Assembly (NCBI GenBank): GCA_028718785.1
Contig: JAQULB010000006.1
Location: 1-38,611 of the forward strand
DNA length: 38,611 bases
Reading direction: 5' to 3'
From: Minisyncoccota bacterium
GTDB taxonomy: Bacteria > Patescibacteriota > Minisyncoccia > Minisyncoccales > CG1-02-41-26
The notes under the pieces are model-generated. The model saw only the letters and a program-made list of their open reading frames with translations. It did not search any database and was not told the origin of the DNA. The position numbers and the translations under genes are program-made. Positions 1 to 7,963 of the stretch are shown here, piece by piece; the stretch's first letter is position 1, and each line of letters opens with the position of its first letter.

Positions 1-614
1 GCTTTGTAGAGCAAAGCCAATTTGCTTAATGTTTCTCCGCTTTTCACAAAATGAACAAGCCCAGAAACCGCCAAAATAACAAGTTTTTGTCCGGGCTTTA
101 AAACTGATTTTGAAGTTAAATTATTAGCGTCAGCAATTGTGGCTATGGTAATGTCAAACTTTTCTGCCAAAGATGCCATTGTATCTCCCTGCTCAACCGT
201 GTATTCTTCAATTCCCCGTTTGCCCTCGGATGTGCCAATTAAATCAGCTAAAGCCCTGCCTGAAATCAAAAATGGCGGGCTTTGGGGCGATAAAACAGAA
301 CCCCCAACAACACTTAAATCAATCGCGCCAACCCCCAAAGAAGCGGAAGAGAAAAAATAAGGAGCGTTATTTAAAACATTCTTTTCTTCAGCTAATCCGC
401 TGTTGTCCTTGCCAATAAAAAAAGCTGCTAATCCAGCAACCAAAAATCCAAATAACACACAATACAAAAATGGAGATTTAATTAATCTCTCAGGTTTATA
501 CTTTACAAATTTTACGCGTTTAGGAATAAGTCGCTTTGTTAATTGATTTAATTCCGAACAACACTTACAATAATGCCATAAAAGCAAGTAATTTTCAAGA
601 CATTTTGTCCACAA
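1..614 (-). CDS. LysM-domain membrane-anchored protein, C-terminus beyond the window edge (possibly an M23-type envelope peptidase or cell-wall binding protein)
   Basis: Minus-strand frame open from about 614 (TTG start uncertain) to the window edge. Translation includes a TM anchor 'SPFLYCVLFGFLVAGLAAFFIG' and LysM repeats 'EEYTVEQGDTMASLAEKFDITIATIADANNLTSKSVLKPGQKLVIL' and 'VHFVKSGETLSKLALLYK'. Missing from the ORF track because it runs off the window. Confidence 0.8.
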   Translation of the reverse strand, partial: MWTKCLENYLLLWHYCKCCSELNQLTKRLIPKRVKFVKYKPERLIKSPFLYCVLFGFLVAGLAAFFIGKDNSGLAEEKNVLNNAPYFFSSASLGVGAIDLSVVGGSVLSPQSPPFLISGRALADLIGTSEGKRGIEEYTVEQGDTMASLAEKFDITIATIADANNLTSKSVLKPGQKLVILAVSGLVHFVKSGETLSKLALLYK

Positions 615-637
615 CCACTAAAAAATAAAAAATTCCC

Positions 638-691
638 GAGACCCGACCTCCTCCCAAACTGAGCCCCGAGCCCTTTGGGAGGTCGGGTCTC
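638..691. repeat. Large inverted repeat (hairpin) between the divergent LysM gene and rsmA
   Basis: GAGACCCGACCTCC (638-651) and GGAGGTCGGGTCTC (678-691) are perfect 14-nt arms; pairing extends inward (TCCCAAA/TTTGGGA) with a small bulge. Confidence 0.85.
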
Positions 692-700
692 TAAAAACTT

Positions 701-1546
701 GTGTTAAATATTCAACAAATCAAAAATATCTTAAAAGAAAATAATATTGCTGTTTTAAAAAAATTTGGGCAAAATTTTTTAATTTCAGAAAATGTTTTAA
801 ATAAAATTATTAAAACAGCCAATATTAGTCCGCAAGATACTATTTTGGAAATTGGTCCGGGCTTGGGAGTTTTAACTTTTGAATTAGCAAAAAGGGCAAA
901 CAAGGTAATTGCCATTGAAAAAGACAGAAAGTTTTTTGAAATCTTCAAGAAAAGTTTAGAAACTCGTGGCATAAAAAATGTTTCTTTGGTAAATGGAGAT
1001 GCGTTAAAGGTTCAACGTTCAACGTTAAACGTTCAACGTTATAAGTTGGTTGCCAACCTCCCCTATAACATTGCCACAGCGGTGATAATGAAATTTTTGC
1101 AAGCAGAAAATCCGCCCCAACAAATAGTGGCAATGATTCAAAAAGAAGTGGCTCAAAGAATTACAGCAACTCCCCCGCAGATGAACAAATTAGCAATTTT
1201 TTGTCAGTTTTATTCCACCCCCAAAATAATTGATATTGTTCCCCCAACTGCTTTTTACCCCAAACCAAAAGTTGACTCTGCCATCTTGGAATTCAAGGAA
1301 CCAAGTGCCTTGTATTCAGGGCACTCGGTTCCTTCCAGAGCCCTTTTCGAGCAAATCGTTGACATTGGTTTCTCCCATCCTCGCAAAACCCTGCTCAACA
1401 ACTTTGCGGAGCCCTGGGCTCCGCAATTTTCCAAAGAAAAAATTAGCCAGTGGCTTTTAGAAAATAATATTCAGCCGAATCAACGGCCAGAAACCTTAAC
1501 TATTAACGATTGGCTCAAATTGACAAAAACCTTTAAATCCTGTTAA
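701..1546 (+). CDS. rsmA: 16S rRNA (adenine(1518)-N6/adenine(1519)-N6)-dimethyltransferase
   Basis: KsgA/RsmA signatures: 'KKFGQNFLISENVLNKII', 'ILEIGPGLGVLTFELA', 'LVANLPYNIATAVIMKFL', 'PKPKVDSAILEF'. GTG start. Confidence 0.95.
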   Translation: MLNIQQIKNILKENNIAVLKKFGQNFLISENVLNKIIKTANISPQDTILEIGPGLGVLTFELAKRANKVIAIEKDRKFFEIFKKSLETRGIKNVSLVNGDALKVQRSTLNVQRYKLVANLPYNIATAVIMKFLQAENPPQQIVAMIQKEVAQRITATPPQMNKLAIFCQFYSTPKIIDIVPPTAFYPKPKVDSAILEFKEPSALYSGHSVPSRALFEQIVDIGFSHPRKTLLNNFAEPWAPQFSKEKISQWLLENNIQPNQRPETLTINDWLKLTKTFKSC

Positions 1547-1557
1547 TATAAAGGAAT

Positions 1558-1974
1558 ATGGAACTAACCGAAAAACAAAAAAATAGAATAGAAAAAATTA
1601 GCCAGAAGTGTTCGCTGGCTTTGCTTTTATTGTTTGGCTCACAAGTAACTGGGCAAACCCACAAAGAAAGCGATTTTGATATCGCCTATATTGCCGAAAA
1701 ACAGCTAAACTTAAAACAAGAAAGTCAGTTCATTGTTGATTTAAACGGAATTTTCAAAACTGAAAAAGTGGACTTAACTAATCTAAAAAACGCCTCTCCC
1801 TTGCTGGTCTTTGGCATTTTTCAAAATTGCCAAATTTTATACCAAAACCAAAAAGATCCTTTGCTTTTTGCTCGCTTGCGCGTTTATTCTTTCAAGCGAT
1901 ACATTGAAACAAAACCTTTTTATGAGCTAAAATTCCAAAGGTTGCGGAAAAAATTAGTAAAAGTGGCTGGATAA
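1558..1974 (+). CDS. MNT-domain nucleotidyltransferase, MntA-like antitoxin
   Basis: 'LFGSQVTGQTHKESDFDIAYI' fits the minimal nucleotidyltransferase motif GSX10DXD; adjacent to a HEPN gene. Confidence 0.85.
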   Translation: MELTEKQKNRIEKISQKCSLALLLLFGSQVTGQTHKESDFDIAYIAEKQLNLKQESQFIVDLNGIFKTEKVDLTNLKNASPLLVFGIFQNCQILYQNQKDPLLFARLRVYSFKRYIETKPFYELKFQRLRKKLVKVAG

Positions 1975-1978
1975 AATT

Positions 1979-2410
1979 ATGACATTTCAAGAATCTTTTA
2001 TTTTAGAAAAACTCAACACGATTTCCGAATACACAGAGGAAATCAACCACCTCTTTCGTTTTTCAGTTAAAGAAATTTTAAATGACAGCGAGAAAATGCA
2101 CATTGCCGAGCGATTATGTCAGCTAATTGTTGACGCAATGATAGATATAAACCAGCACTTCATCAAAGAACTCAACTTAAAGATTTCCGATGATTTACAG
2201 GGCACTTTTTATATTTTGGGTGAAAATAATGTTTTGCCAAAAAATTTTGCTTTAAAAATAGCTCCGGTAGTGGGAATAAGAAATCGTTTAGTCCACAAAT
2301 ATGACGAGCTAAGCCCAAAAATATTTATTGAATCGCTTTATAAAGATAGGAATGACTTTGATCTTTATGCTAAATATATCAATGAATATTTAATAAAAAT
2401 CTCTAATTAG
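1979..2410 (+). CDS. HEPN/DUF86 HepT-like toxin
   Basis: 'IRNRLVHKYDEL' matches the HEPN Rx4-6H motif with HxY; 4 bp downstream of the MNT gene. Confidence 0.85.
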   Translation: MTFQESFILEKLNTISEYTEEINHLFRFSVKEILNDSEKMHIAERLCQLIVDAMIDINQHFIKELNLKISDDLQGTFYILGENNVLPKNFALKIAPVVGIRNRLVHKYDELSPKIFIESLYKDRNDFDLYAKYINEYLIKISN

Positions 2411-2585
2411 CAATCCTTGCAAAATCCTTTAAAACATTACACAATAAAACTAACAGTTCGCTTCGCTCCTGCTAGTTTTTTAGAAACCTCTCGGTTTCTA
2501 ACGCTCGCAAGCTCGCTGTTTTCCTACACGGGGAAATACCCAATTTCCCCGACCCCCTTTGTGCATATCGGAATAAAAATCCGAT

Positions 2586-3275
2586 ATGAATAAATACTTT
2601 TTATTTATGTCATCTCCTTACGATAATTTTGCTAAATATTACGACGGCTGGTTTATTGGCCCATTCTTAAAAGCCCATCACAAACAAGCCATAAAATTTA
2701 TTGCTCCATATATTAAAGAAAACAGCAGTGTTTTAGATGTTGGCTGTGGCACAGGCGCTTTTTTAAAACAACTTGTCAAAAGAAGCAGGCCTTCGACCCG
2801 AGACTTCGGCGAGCTCAGTCGAACCGCTCAGGCCAAGGGTTTAAAAGTTTTTGGCATTGACGCAAGCGCTGGCATGATAAAACGATGTCAAAAAAAGAAA
2901 ATCCCCAATGCCAATTTTCAAATCGCCCAAGCTGAAGACATTCCCTTTCCCAACGATTCTTTTGACCTCATCACCTGCGTTGATAGCTTATACCATTTAA
3001 ATCCAGAAAAATTTTTTGCCGAATGCCACCGTGCCCTAAAACCGGGTGGATTAGTTTTTTTAGATACAATTTCAGTTGACCATTGCAAGATTTTCACAAA
3101 ATTATCAATTTTTTTCACCCGATTTTTCCAAGCTTGGCAAAAAGCAAAATATTTAAAGTTTCAAGAAATAAAAAGTATTGCCAAAGCAACTGGCTTTAAT
3201 ATTATAAAATCACAAGCTAAAAGTTTTCCCCTTGCCCCATATTATAAAACTTGGCTTATTGTTTTACAAAAATAG
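2586..3275 (+). CDS. Class I SAM-dependent methyltransferase (methyltransferase_11 type)
   Basis: 'VLDVGCGTGAFLKQL', 'ITCVDSLYHLNPEKFFAECHRALKPGGLVFLDTI'. The true start may be the internal ATG at 2607 (MSSPYDNFAKYYDGWF). Confidence 0.9.
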   Translation: MNKYFLFMSSPYDNFAKYYDGWFIGPFLKAHHKQAIKFIAPYIKENSSVLDVGCGTGAFLKQLVKRSRPSTRDFGELSRTAQAKGLKVFGIDASAGMIKRCQKKKIPNANFQIAQAEDIPFPNDSFDLITCVDSLYHLNPEKFFAECHRALKPGGLVFLDTISVDHCKIFTKLSIFFTRFFQAWQKAKYLKFQEIKSIAKATGFNIIKSQAKSFPLAPYYKTWLIVLQK

Positions 3276-3281
3276 TCAACT

Positions 3282-5339
3282 ATGTTTAAAATGCTTCAGA
3301 AATTACAGTCAAAAATACCAAACAGCCAGAAGGGGTGGGCAGTTCTTGGGGGTGCCATACTAACGGGAATAGCAACAACAGTAGGTGTAACAATCGGCGG
3401 ACTTGCCACAAAAGCTCTTACTGGAGGAATGTTAATTCTCGCTGTACTTGCTTTTGGTTGGGCGCTCAGCTGGGCTTTTTTAGGATTGGGATTGGATATT
3501 TTGAATTGGGGCATTATGGGAAAATTCACTGGTGGAATGTCGATGACAAATCCAGCAAACAATACAATAATCCAAATTGGCTGGACGCTTTTGCGGGATT
3601 TAACTAATATGTTTTTTATTTTGGGTTTAGCATATATTGGCTTGGCCACGGCTTTGAATTTTGCCAGCTTTAACACTAAAAAAACTTTTACAACCTTAAT
3701 AATAATTGCTCTTTTGATAAACTTTACTCCAGTAATCTGTGGTTTAATTGTTGATAGCGCAAACATTATAATGAATTTTTTCCTTTCCGAAGTTAACTTT
3801 AACTCTATCGCTGATTCTTATAAATCCTCTCATGACGCAATGGGTACTATAAACGAAAAAAACGCATGGGACAATATGGTATATTGGGTAACAAGATATT
3901 TTTTGAATAGTTTATATGGAATTGCAGCTGGATCTGTTATGATGATTTTTGGACTTTTACTCATATTACGCAATTTTATAATTTGGCTTTTAGTAATTTT
4001 ATCGCCCATAGCATTTTTCTTGCGTATTTTTGATTTTTCTAAACAATGGTTCCAAAAGTGGTGGGGCTGGTTTGTTAGCTGGAGTTTTATTGGTATACCA
4101 GCTGCATTTTTTCTTTATTTGTCTAATCATTTAATGATTTTGGCAAAGTCAAATCAAATTCCCAACGCAACTCAAGTAGACGCCTTGGGAGCTGCATTGT
4201 CACCCTATATCATTACGATTGTTTTTATGATTATTGCCCTTATTGCAACATTAAAAACAAGAGCAATTGGTAGCGGCATTATAATGAACACAGCCAATAA
4301 ATTAGCGGGCAAGGCTAAATCCTTGCCAGGATTGGTGCAAAGCAAAATTGGCCGACCAATGGGACAGAAGGTTGGAGATGTAGCTGGCACCACCGTAACA
4401 GCTGGCGTAGCTACTGCAAAAGCTGGGTTCAAAGAGTCGAAAGCTTCCGGAGAAGGGTTCTTTGCAAACCTTGGAGCTGGAGCGGCAAATTGGGCTCGGC
4501 AGAGGGGTGGGTTAACAAAAAAAGGAATGGCCGAAGGATTAAAATTAAAAGAAGAAAGCAAATACAAAACACGAAAAGCAGCCGAACAATATGGACTTGC
4601 TAAACTTGGTACAGCTGACAAGATTAGGAGGAAAGAGCTCGACACGGAAGTTCTCATGAAAGACCTTAAAGAGATGAGTGAAGATGACAGAAAGGCAGCT
4701 GTCGTAAGGATAAACAAAAAACCAACGAAAACTCAAGAAGATATTCGCAACCTTATGGCTTTAATGCGTATTAAGGCAGAGGAGCAGGAAACAATAGAAC
4801 CCGCCGATATAGCAGCGACTCAAGAGTTTGGCTGGATTGATAAAAAAGTTGGTAAAGACCTATCATCAGCCAGACCAGACTTAGCAGACCAATTACAATA
4901 TAATAAAAACGATTTTGATAAGGAAGTAGAGAAAAGGATAAGAGCAACAAACCCCGCCTATGCTAGTACTAGCATTCCCATCCCTTCCGCAGTGAAAACA
5001 ATTGAGGAAGAAAGGTTTAAAAGAGAATTAACCCAGAAATCAATCGAAAAAGCTACCCCTGAAAAGTTCTCTAAATTGTTCCAGCTTGACGCCTTAAAAG
5101 GAAAAACTCCCGACCAACTCGCCGAAATCGCTCGACATATAAACCCCACTCAATTGAAGGCTTATGGGAAAAAAGCAAATACTGCCGACAGATTAGAATT
5201 TGGAAAATTATTTACTCCTGGCTCTGCGAATGAAACAGCACTAGTAAATATTGCCACAAACCCGGCTACCCCGCCCGATGTTACCATAAAAATACAAAAC
5301 TTTCTTAAAGAAATCCAGTCTAATCCAAACTTTTTATAA
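3282..5339 (+). CDS. TrbL/VirB6-like polytopic membrane protein with a long charged C-terminal domain
   Basis: Several hydrophobic segments in residues 1-330, including 'WLLRDLTNMFFILGLAYIGLATALNF', 'ALLINFTPVICGLIVDSANIIMNFFL' and 'LVILSPIAFFLRIF', then a hydrophilic tail. Architecture resembles TrbL/VirB6 proteins. Confidence 0.65.
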   Translation: MFKMLQKLQSKIPNSQKGWAVLGGAILTGIATTVGVTIGGLATKALTGGMLILAVLAFGWALSWAFLGLGLDILNWGIMGKFTGGMSMTNPANNTIIQIGWTLLRDLTNMFFILGLAYIGLATALNFASFNTKKTFTTLIIIALLINFTPVICGLIVDSANIIMNFFLSEVNFNSIADSYKSSHDAMGTINEKNAWDNMVYWVTRYFLNSLYGIAAGSVMMIFGLLLILRNFIIWLLVILSPIAFFLRIFDFSKQWFQKWWGWFVSWSFIGIPAAFFLYLSNHLMILAKSNQIPNATQVDALGAALSPYIITIVFMIIALIATLKTRAIGSGIIMNTANKLAGKAKSLPGLVQSKIGRPMGQKVGDVAGTTVTAGVATAKAGFKESKASGEGFFANLGAGAANWARQRGGLTKKGMAEGLKLKEESKYKTRKAAEQYGLAKLGTADKIRRKELDTEVLMKDLKEMSEDDRKAAVVRINKKPTKTQEDIRNLMALMRIKAEEQETIEPADIAATQEFGWIDKKVGKDLSSARPDLADQLQYNKNDFDKEVEKRIRATNPAYASTSIPIPSAVKTIEEERFKRELTQKSIEKATPEKFSKLFQLDALKGKTPDQLAEIARHINPTQLKAYGKKANTADRLEFGKLFTPGSANETALVNIATNPATPPDVTIKIQNFLKEIQSNPNFL

Positions 5340-5347
5340 AAACGAAC

Positions 5348-5761
5348 ATGGCAGAACCAAGCACAAAACCAACAACTAACATTGTTTTTCCAGAAAACAT
5401 AACCGATATAATTTTTGATATTTTAAAGAACAGTGGTCTTAATCAAACAGAAGATGAAATTGTTGAAAAAAGAAAAAAAGGCGAAACTTTTTATGGCGCA
5501 ATTTTGGGAAAACTACTTAAAAAAATTGCCACGGAAAAAATATCTTTTGAGCAATTCGTTGACACCTTAAGCCAAGAAATGCAAATTGATAAAGAAAAAT
5601 CTCAACAAATTGCTCAAGAAGCAAAAATAAGAATATTAGACCGTATAGACAATCCCGAAACACAACTAGAAAAAAAAGAACCCAACAGGATTCAAGAAGA
5701 ATTAGCTAAACCTAAACAAAAACCAAATAAGTCAGATGGCTATCGGGAACCAATAGGGTAA
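5348..5761 (+). CDS. Hypothetical small soluble protein, likely co-transcribed with the TrbL-like gene
   Basis: Starts 8 bp after the preceding stop; Lys/Glu/Gln-rich; no family recognised. Confidence 0.7.
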   Translation: MAEPSTKPTTNIVFPENITDIIFDILKNSGLNQTEDEIVEKRKKGETFYGAILGKLLKKIATEKISFEQFVDTLSQEMQIDKEKSQQIAQEAKIRILDRIDNPETQLEKKEPNRIQEELAKPKQKPNKSDGYREPIG

Positions 5762-5780
5762 AATTGCTTTTATAAAATAA

Positions 5781-5816
5781 AACAAGGAAAGCAGGCAATG
5801 CTTCCCTTGTTGTTTT
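5781..5816. terminator. Bidirectional rho-independent terminator between convergent genes
   Basis: Hairpin AACAAGGaAAGCaggcaatGCTTcCCTTGTT with A-rich and T-rich flanks. Confidence 0.75.
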
Positions 5817-5840
5817 GACAACGACGAATAAGACAATCAA

Positions 5841-6896
5841 TTAATTGCTGTCATCATCATCGTCATCGTTGTCATTATCCATGTTTTGGTTTTGGTTTTG
5901 ACCCTGAACAGGATTGAAATACGGAATAGCAAACTTGCCGAAGTTAACATTCCCCTTGGCTCCTTGCTTTAGGGCAATCAACTTTTCAATTGCCTGTTCA
6001 GAAAGACCGGACTGCTTTAAGGTCTCTGCCATAGCAGCTATCCCTTGGGCAGCTTCCCTGTCTGCTATAACAACCGCTCCGTCTTTCCGATCAAGAGAAA
6101 CATCCACCAACCCAAAGGACTCAATCCACAGACCAAGACCCAAAGCATCCGGCATCCCTTCGGGGGGTATGTTTGGCATTTCTCCCTCGGGAGTGCCCAA
6201 AAGCAAATGGGCTATTGGAGGAACAAACAATTGAGGGTCTTCCTGTAAAAGAACCTCATACTCAGTTGTTTTTGCTATCTGTCTAAGAGCCTGAGAAAAA
6301 ATAGTGCCCTTATTAGACAAATAAGCAAATGTTCCTTCAATGAGTCCATTCCAAAAAAATCTTAATACCGCCTCTGGGTCCTCGTAATTAATTCGCCACC
6401 TAATAGCGTAACTAACCTTTATAGATCCAGCTGGAAGAGACGGTTTGCCATTAGGGTCCCTCTTTTTAAAAGCTGGTATCCCATCAAATAGCAGTTCTCT
6501 GTTTTCAATCTGAGCTGCTATCTTGATCATCTCCACTCCGATGTATCGTTGACCCCTTTGCCAGAGCCAGTTAACCCCTGCTTGAAAAATATAAGGTACT
6601 GGCATACCAAGGGCCACGGCCAACCCAATAAAACCAGGTTCTGGTGTTCTGATCCTAACCTTGCCAAAGATTCCCAGCCAAAGAATTATTGCTATAATAC
6701 CAACAGCCCAATGGCCAACCCCTCTTTGACGAGCTCCCAACCACCAAATTATCCCGATTAAAGAGTAAAGAGTAGTTACGATAAAAAAGGACATGGGCAT
6801 TCTCAGATCATGAAAACGCCTACCCCCAATACACCAAGAAAGACCAATGGGAAGTGCGAAGTACCCAACGATTAATAAAAATACAAATACCAACAT
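5841..6896 (-). CDS. SPFH/band-7-like membrane protein with an acidic poly-Asp C-terminal tail
   Basis: N-terminal hydrophobic segments; an SPFH-like stretch 'AGSIKVSYAIRWRINYEDPEAVLRFFWNGLIEGTFAYLSNKGTIFSQA'; tail 'NDNDDDDDDSN'. A Shine-Dalgarno-like AAGGAAAGG precedes the second Met (6896) rather than the ORF-track start at 6926. Confidence 0.6.
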   Translation of the reverse strand: MLVFVFLLIVGYFALPIGLSWCIGGRRFHDLRMPMSFFIVTTLYSLIGIIWWLGARQRGVGHWAVGIIAIILWLGIFGKVRIRTPEPGFIGLAVALGMPVPYIFQAGVNWLWQRGQRYIGVEMIKIAAQIENRELLFDGIPAFKKRDPNGKPSLPAGSIKVSYAIRWRINYEDPEAVLRFFWNGLIEGTFAYLSNKGTIFSQALRQIAKTTEYEVLLQEDPQLFVPPIAHLLLGTPEGEMPNIPPEGMPDALGLGLWIESFGLVDVSLDRKDGAVVIADREAAQGIAAMAETLKQSGLSEQAIEKLIALKQGAKGNVNFGKFAIPYFNPVQGQNQNQNMDNDNDDDDDDSN

Positions 6897-7108
6897 TTCC
6901 AATCCTTTCCTTGCTATTATTAGCAAGAATTAAAAAATCTAGATAACTATCTTATAAACAAAAAATCGTCTTATACGATAATCCGATTTTTAATGAACAC
7001 TAAAATTAAACCTTTTATATTATAACACCTGTTTATTTAATTGTCAAATTTTTTACCCAATCCCCGCCAAAAGAAGACGGTTCTTATCGCGAAGTTGTGG
7101 AGTAAAAA

Positions 7109-7511
7109 CTACAAGACCAACTTTTTTAAAACAAAATCTTTAATTTTTAATGCTTTTTGAAAAGCATCTTCCGCATCTTCAAAAGAATAGATTGGGTAAT
7201 CGCCAGGATATCTTGTGGAAATATAAAAAGGAGTTAAGTCCTCTGCATTGTCAACTAAAGAATTAAACTCAGCATCAATTTTTTCGCATAATTTCAGTAA
7301 TTCATCAAGCTGGTGGACTTTAAGAAACTCCACACCGTGATAGCAAAGAAAGGACTTTAAAACTTTTTCCGCAATTTGTTGCGATAAAAAACAAACAGTG
7401 CTTGGGGAACCCCCTCTAAATATCTTTATTTGAAAGCTCGTCGTCTTGAGCTCGTAAAAGCCATTCTTTGGCTAATTCGGGATATTTATTTTGAGAGTCA
7501 ATTTGATTCAT
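7109..7511 (-). pseudogene. HEPN-domain protein (COG2250/PF05168-like) interrupted by one frameshift
   Basis: N-terminal frame from ATG 7511 reads MNQIDSQNKYPELAKEWLLRAQDDELSNKDI*. Moving +1 at CTTTCAAATAAAG restores '..IKIFRGGSPSTVCFLSQQIAEKVLKSFLCYHGVEFLKVHQLDELLKLCEKID', which joins the 7109-7333 ORF. Confidence 0.75.
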
Positions 7512-7842
7512 ATAAAACTTTACCTTTTTGTAAAATGTTCTTAATAAAAAAATCTCCTAAACCCAGCCGTCTTTGTGTTTCTTGGGGAGTATAAATTAAA
7601 AGGTCAGCTGGTAATTCTCTATTTATAATCCGCCGTACTGTTTTGTCTCTGTCAAGATGTCTTGCTTCTGTATTTTTAATAATAAATAAATCAACATCAG
7701 AATCTTTGTTTGGCTTGCCCCAAGCAAAAGAACCGAATAAATAAATTTTTTCGGGTCTGTAGTTTTCCGCTATCCTTTTAACCACATTTTGTATTTCTTT
7801 TTGTTTTATCATTGTTTCTATTATAACTATAACAAAAAACAC
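7498..7842 (-). CDS. MNT-domain nucleotidyltransferase (MntA-like)
   Basis: 'LFGSFAWGKPNKDSDVDLFII' fits GSX10DXD; overlaps the start of the HEPN gene by 14 bp. Confidence 0.85.
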   Translation of the reverse strand: MFFVIVIIETMIKQKEIQNVVKRIAENYRPEKIYLFGSFAWGKPNKDSDVDLFIIKNTEARHLDRDKTVRRIINRELPADLLIYTPQETQRRLGLGDFFIKNILQKGKVLYESN

Positions 7843-7963
7843 TCGCTAGTCAAACTTTCAGCTCTATCTTTATTCAATTCTGAGACGGTCATCTTGATAT
7901 TGAATCAAATGTTGTGGTTGTTTTTGACTTTTGATCTTTAATCTTTGATTTTTGACTTTTGAT

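Noticed and set aside
139-418. Plus-strand ORFs (73 and 81 aa) at the left edge
   Set aside because: They lie antisense to a clear LysM-domain frame on the minus strand; no family resemblance.
3296-4717. Long minus-strand ORFs (156 and 170 aa) inside 3282-5339
   Set aside because: Antisense to a well-supported TrbL-like coding region; hydrophobic composition mirrors the codon bias of the sense gene; no recognisable motifs.
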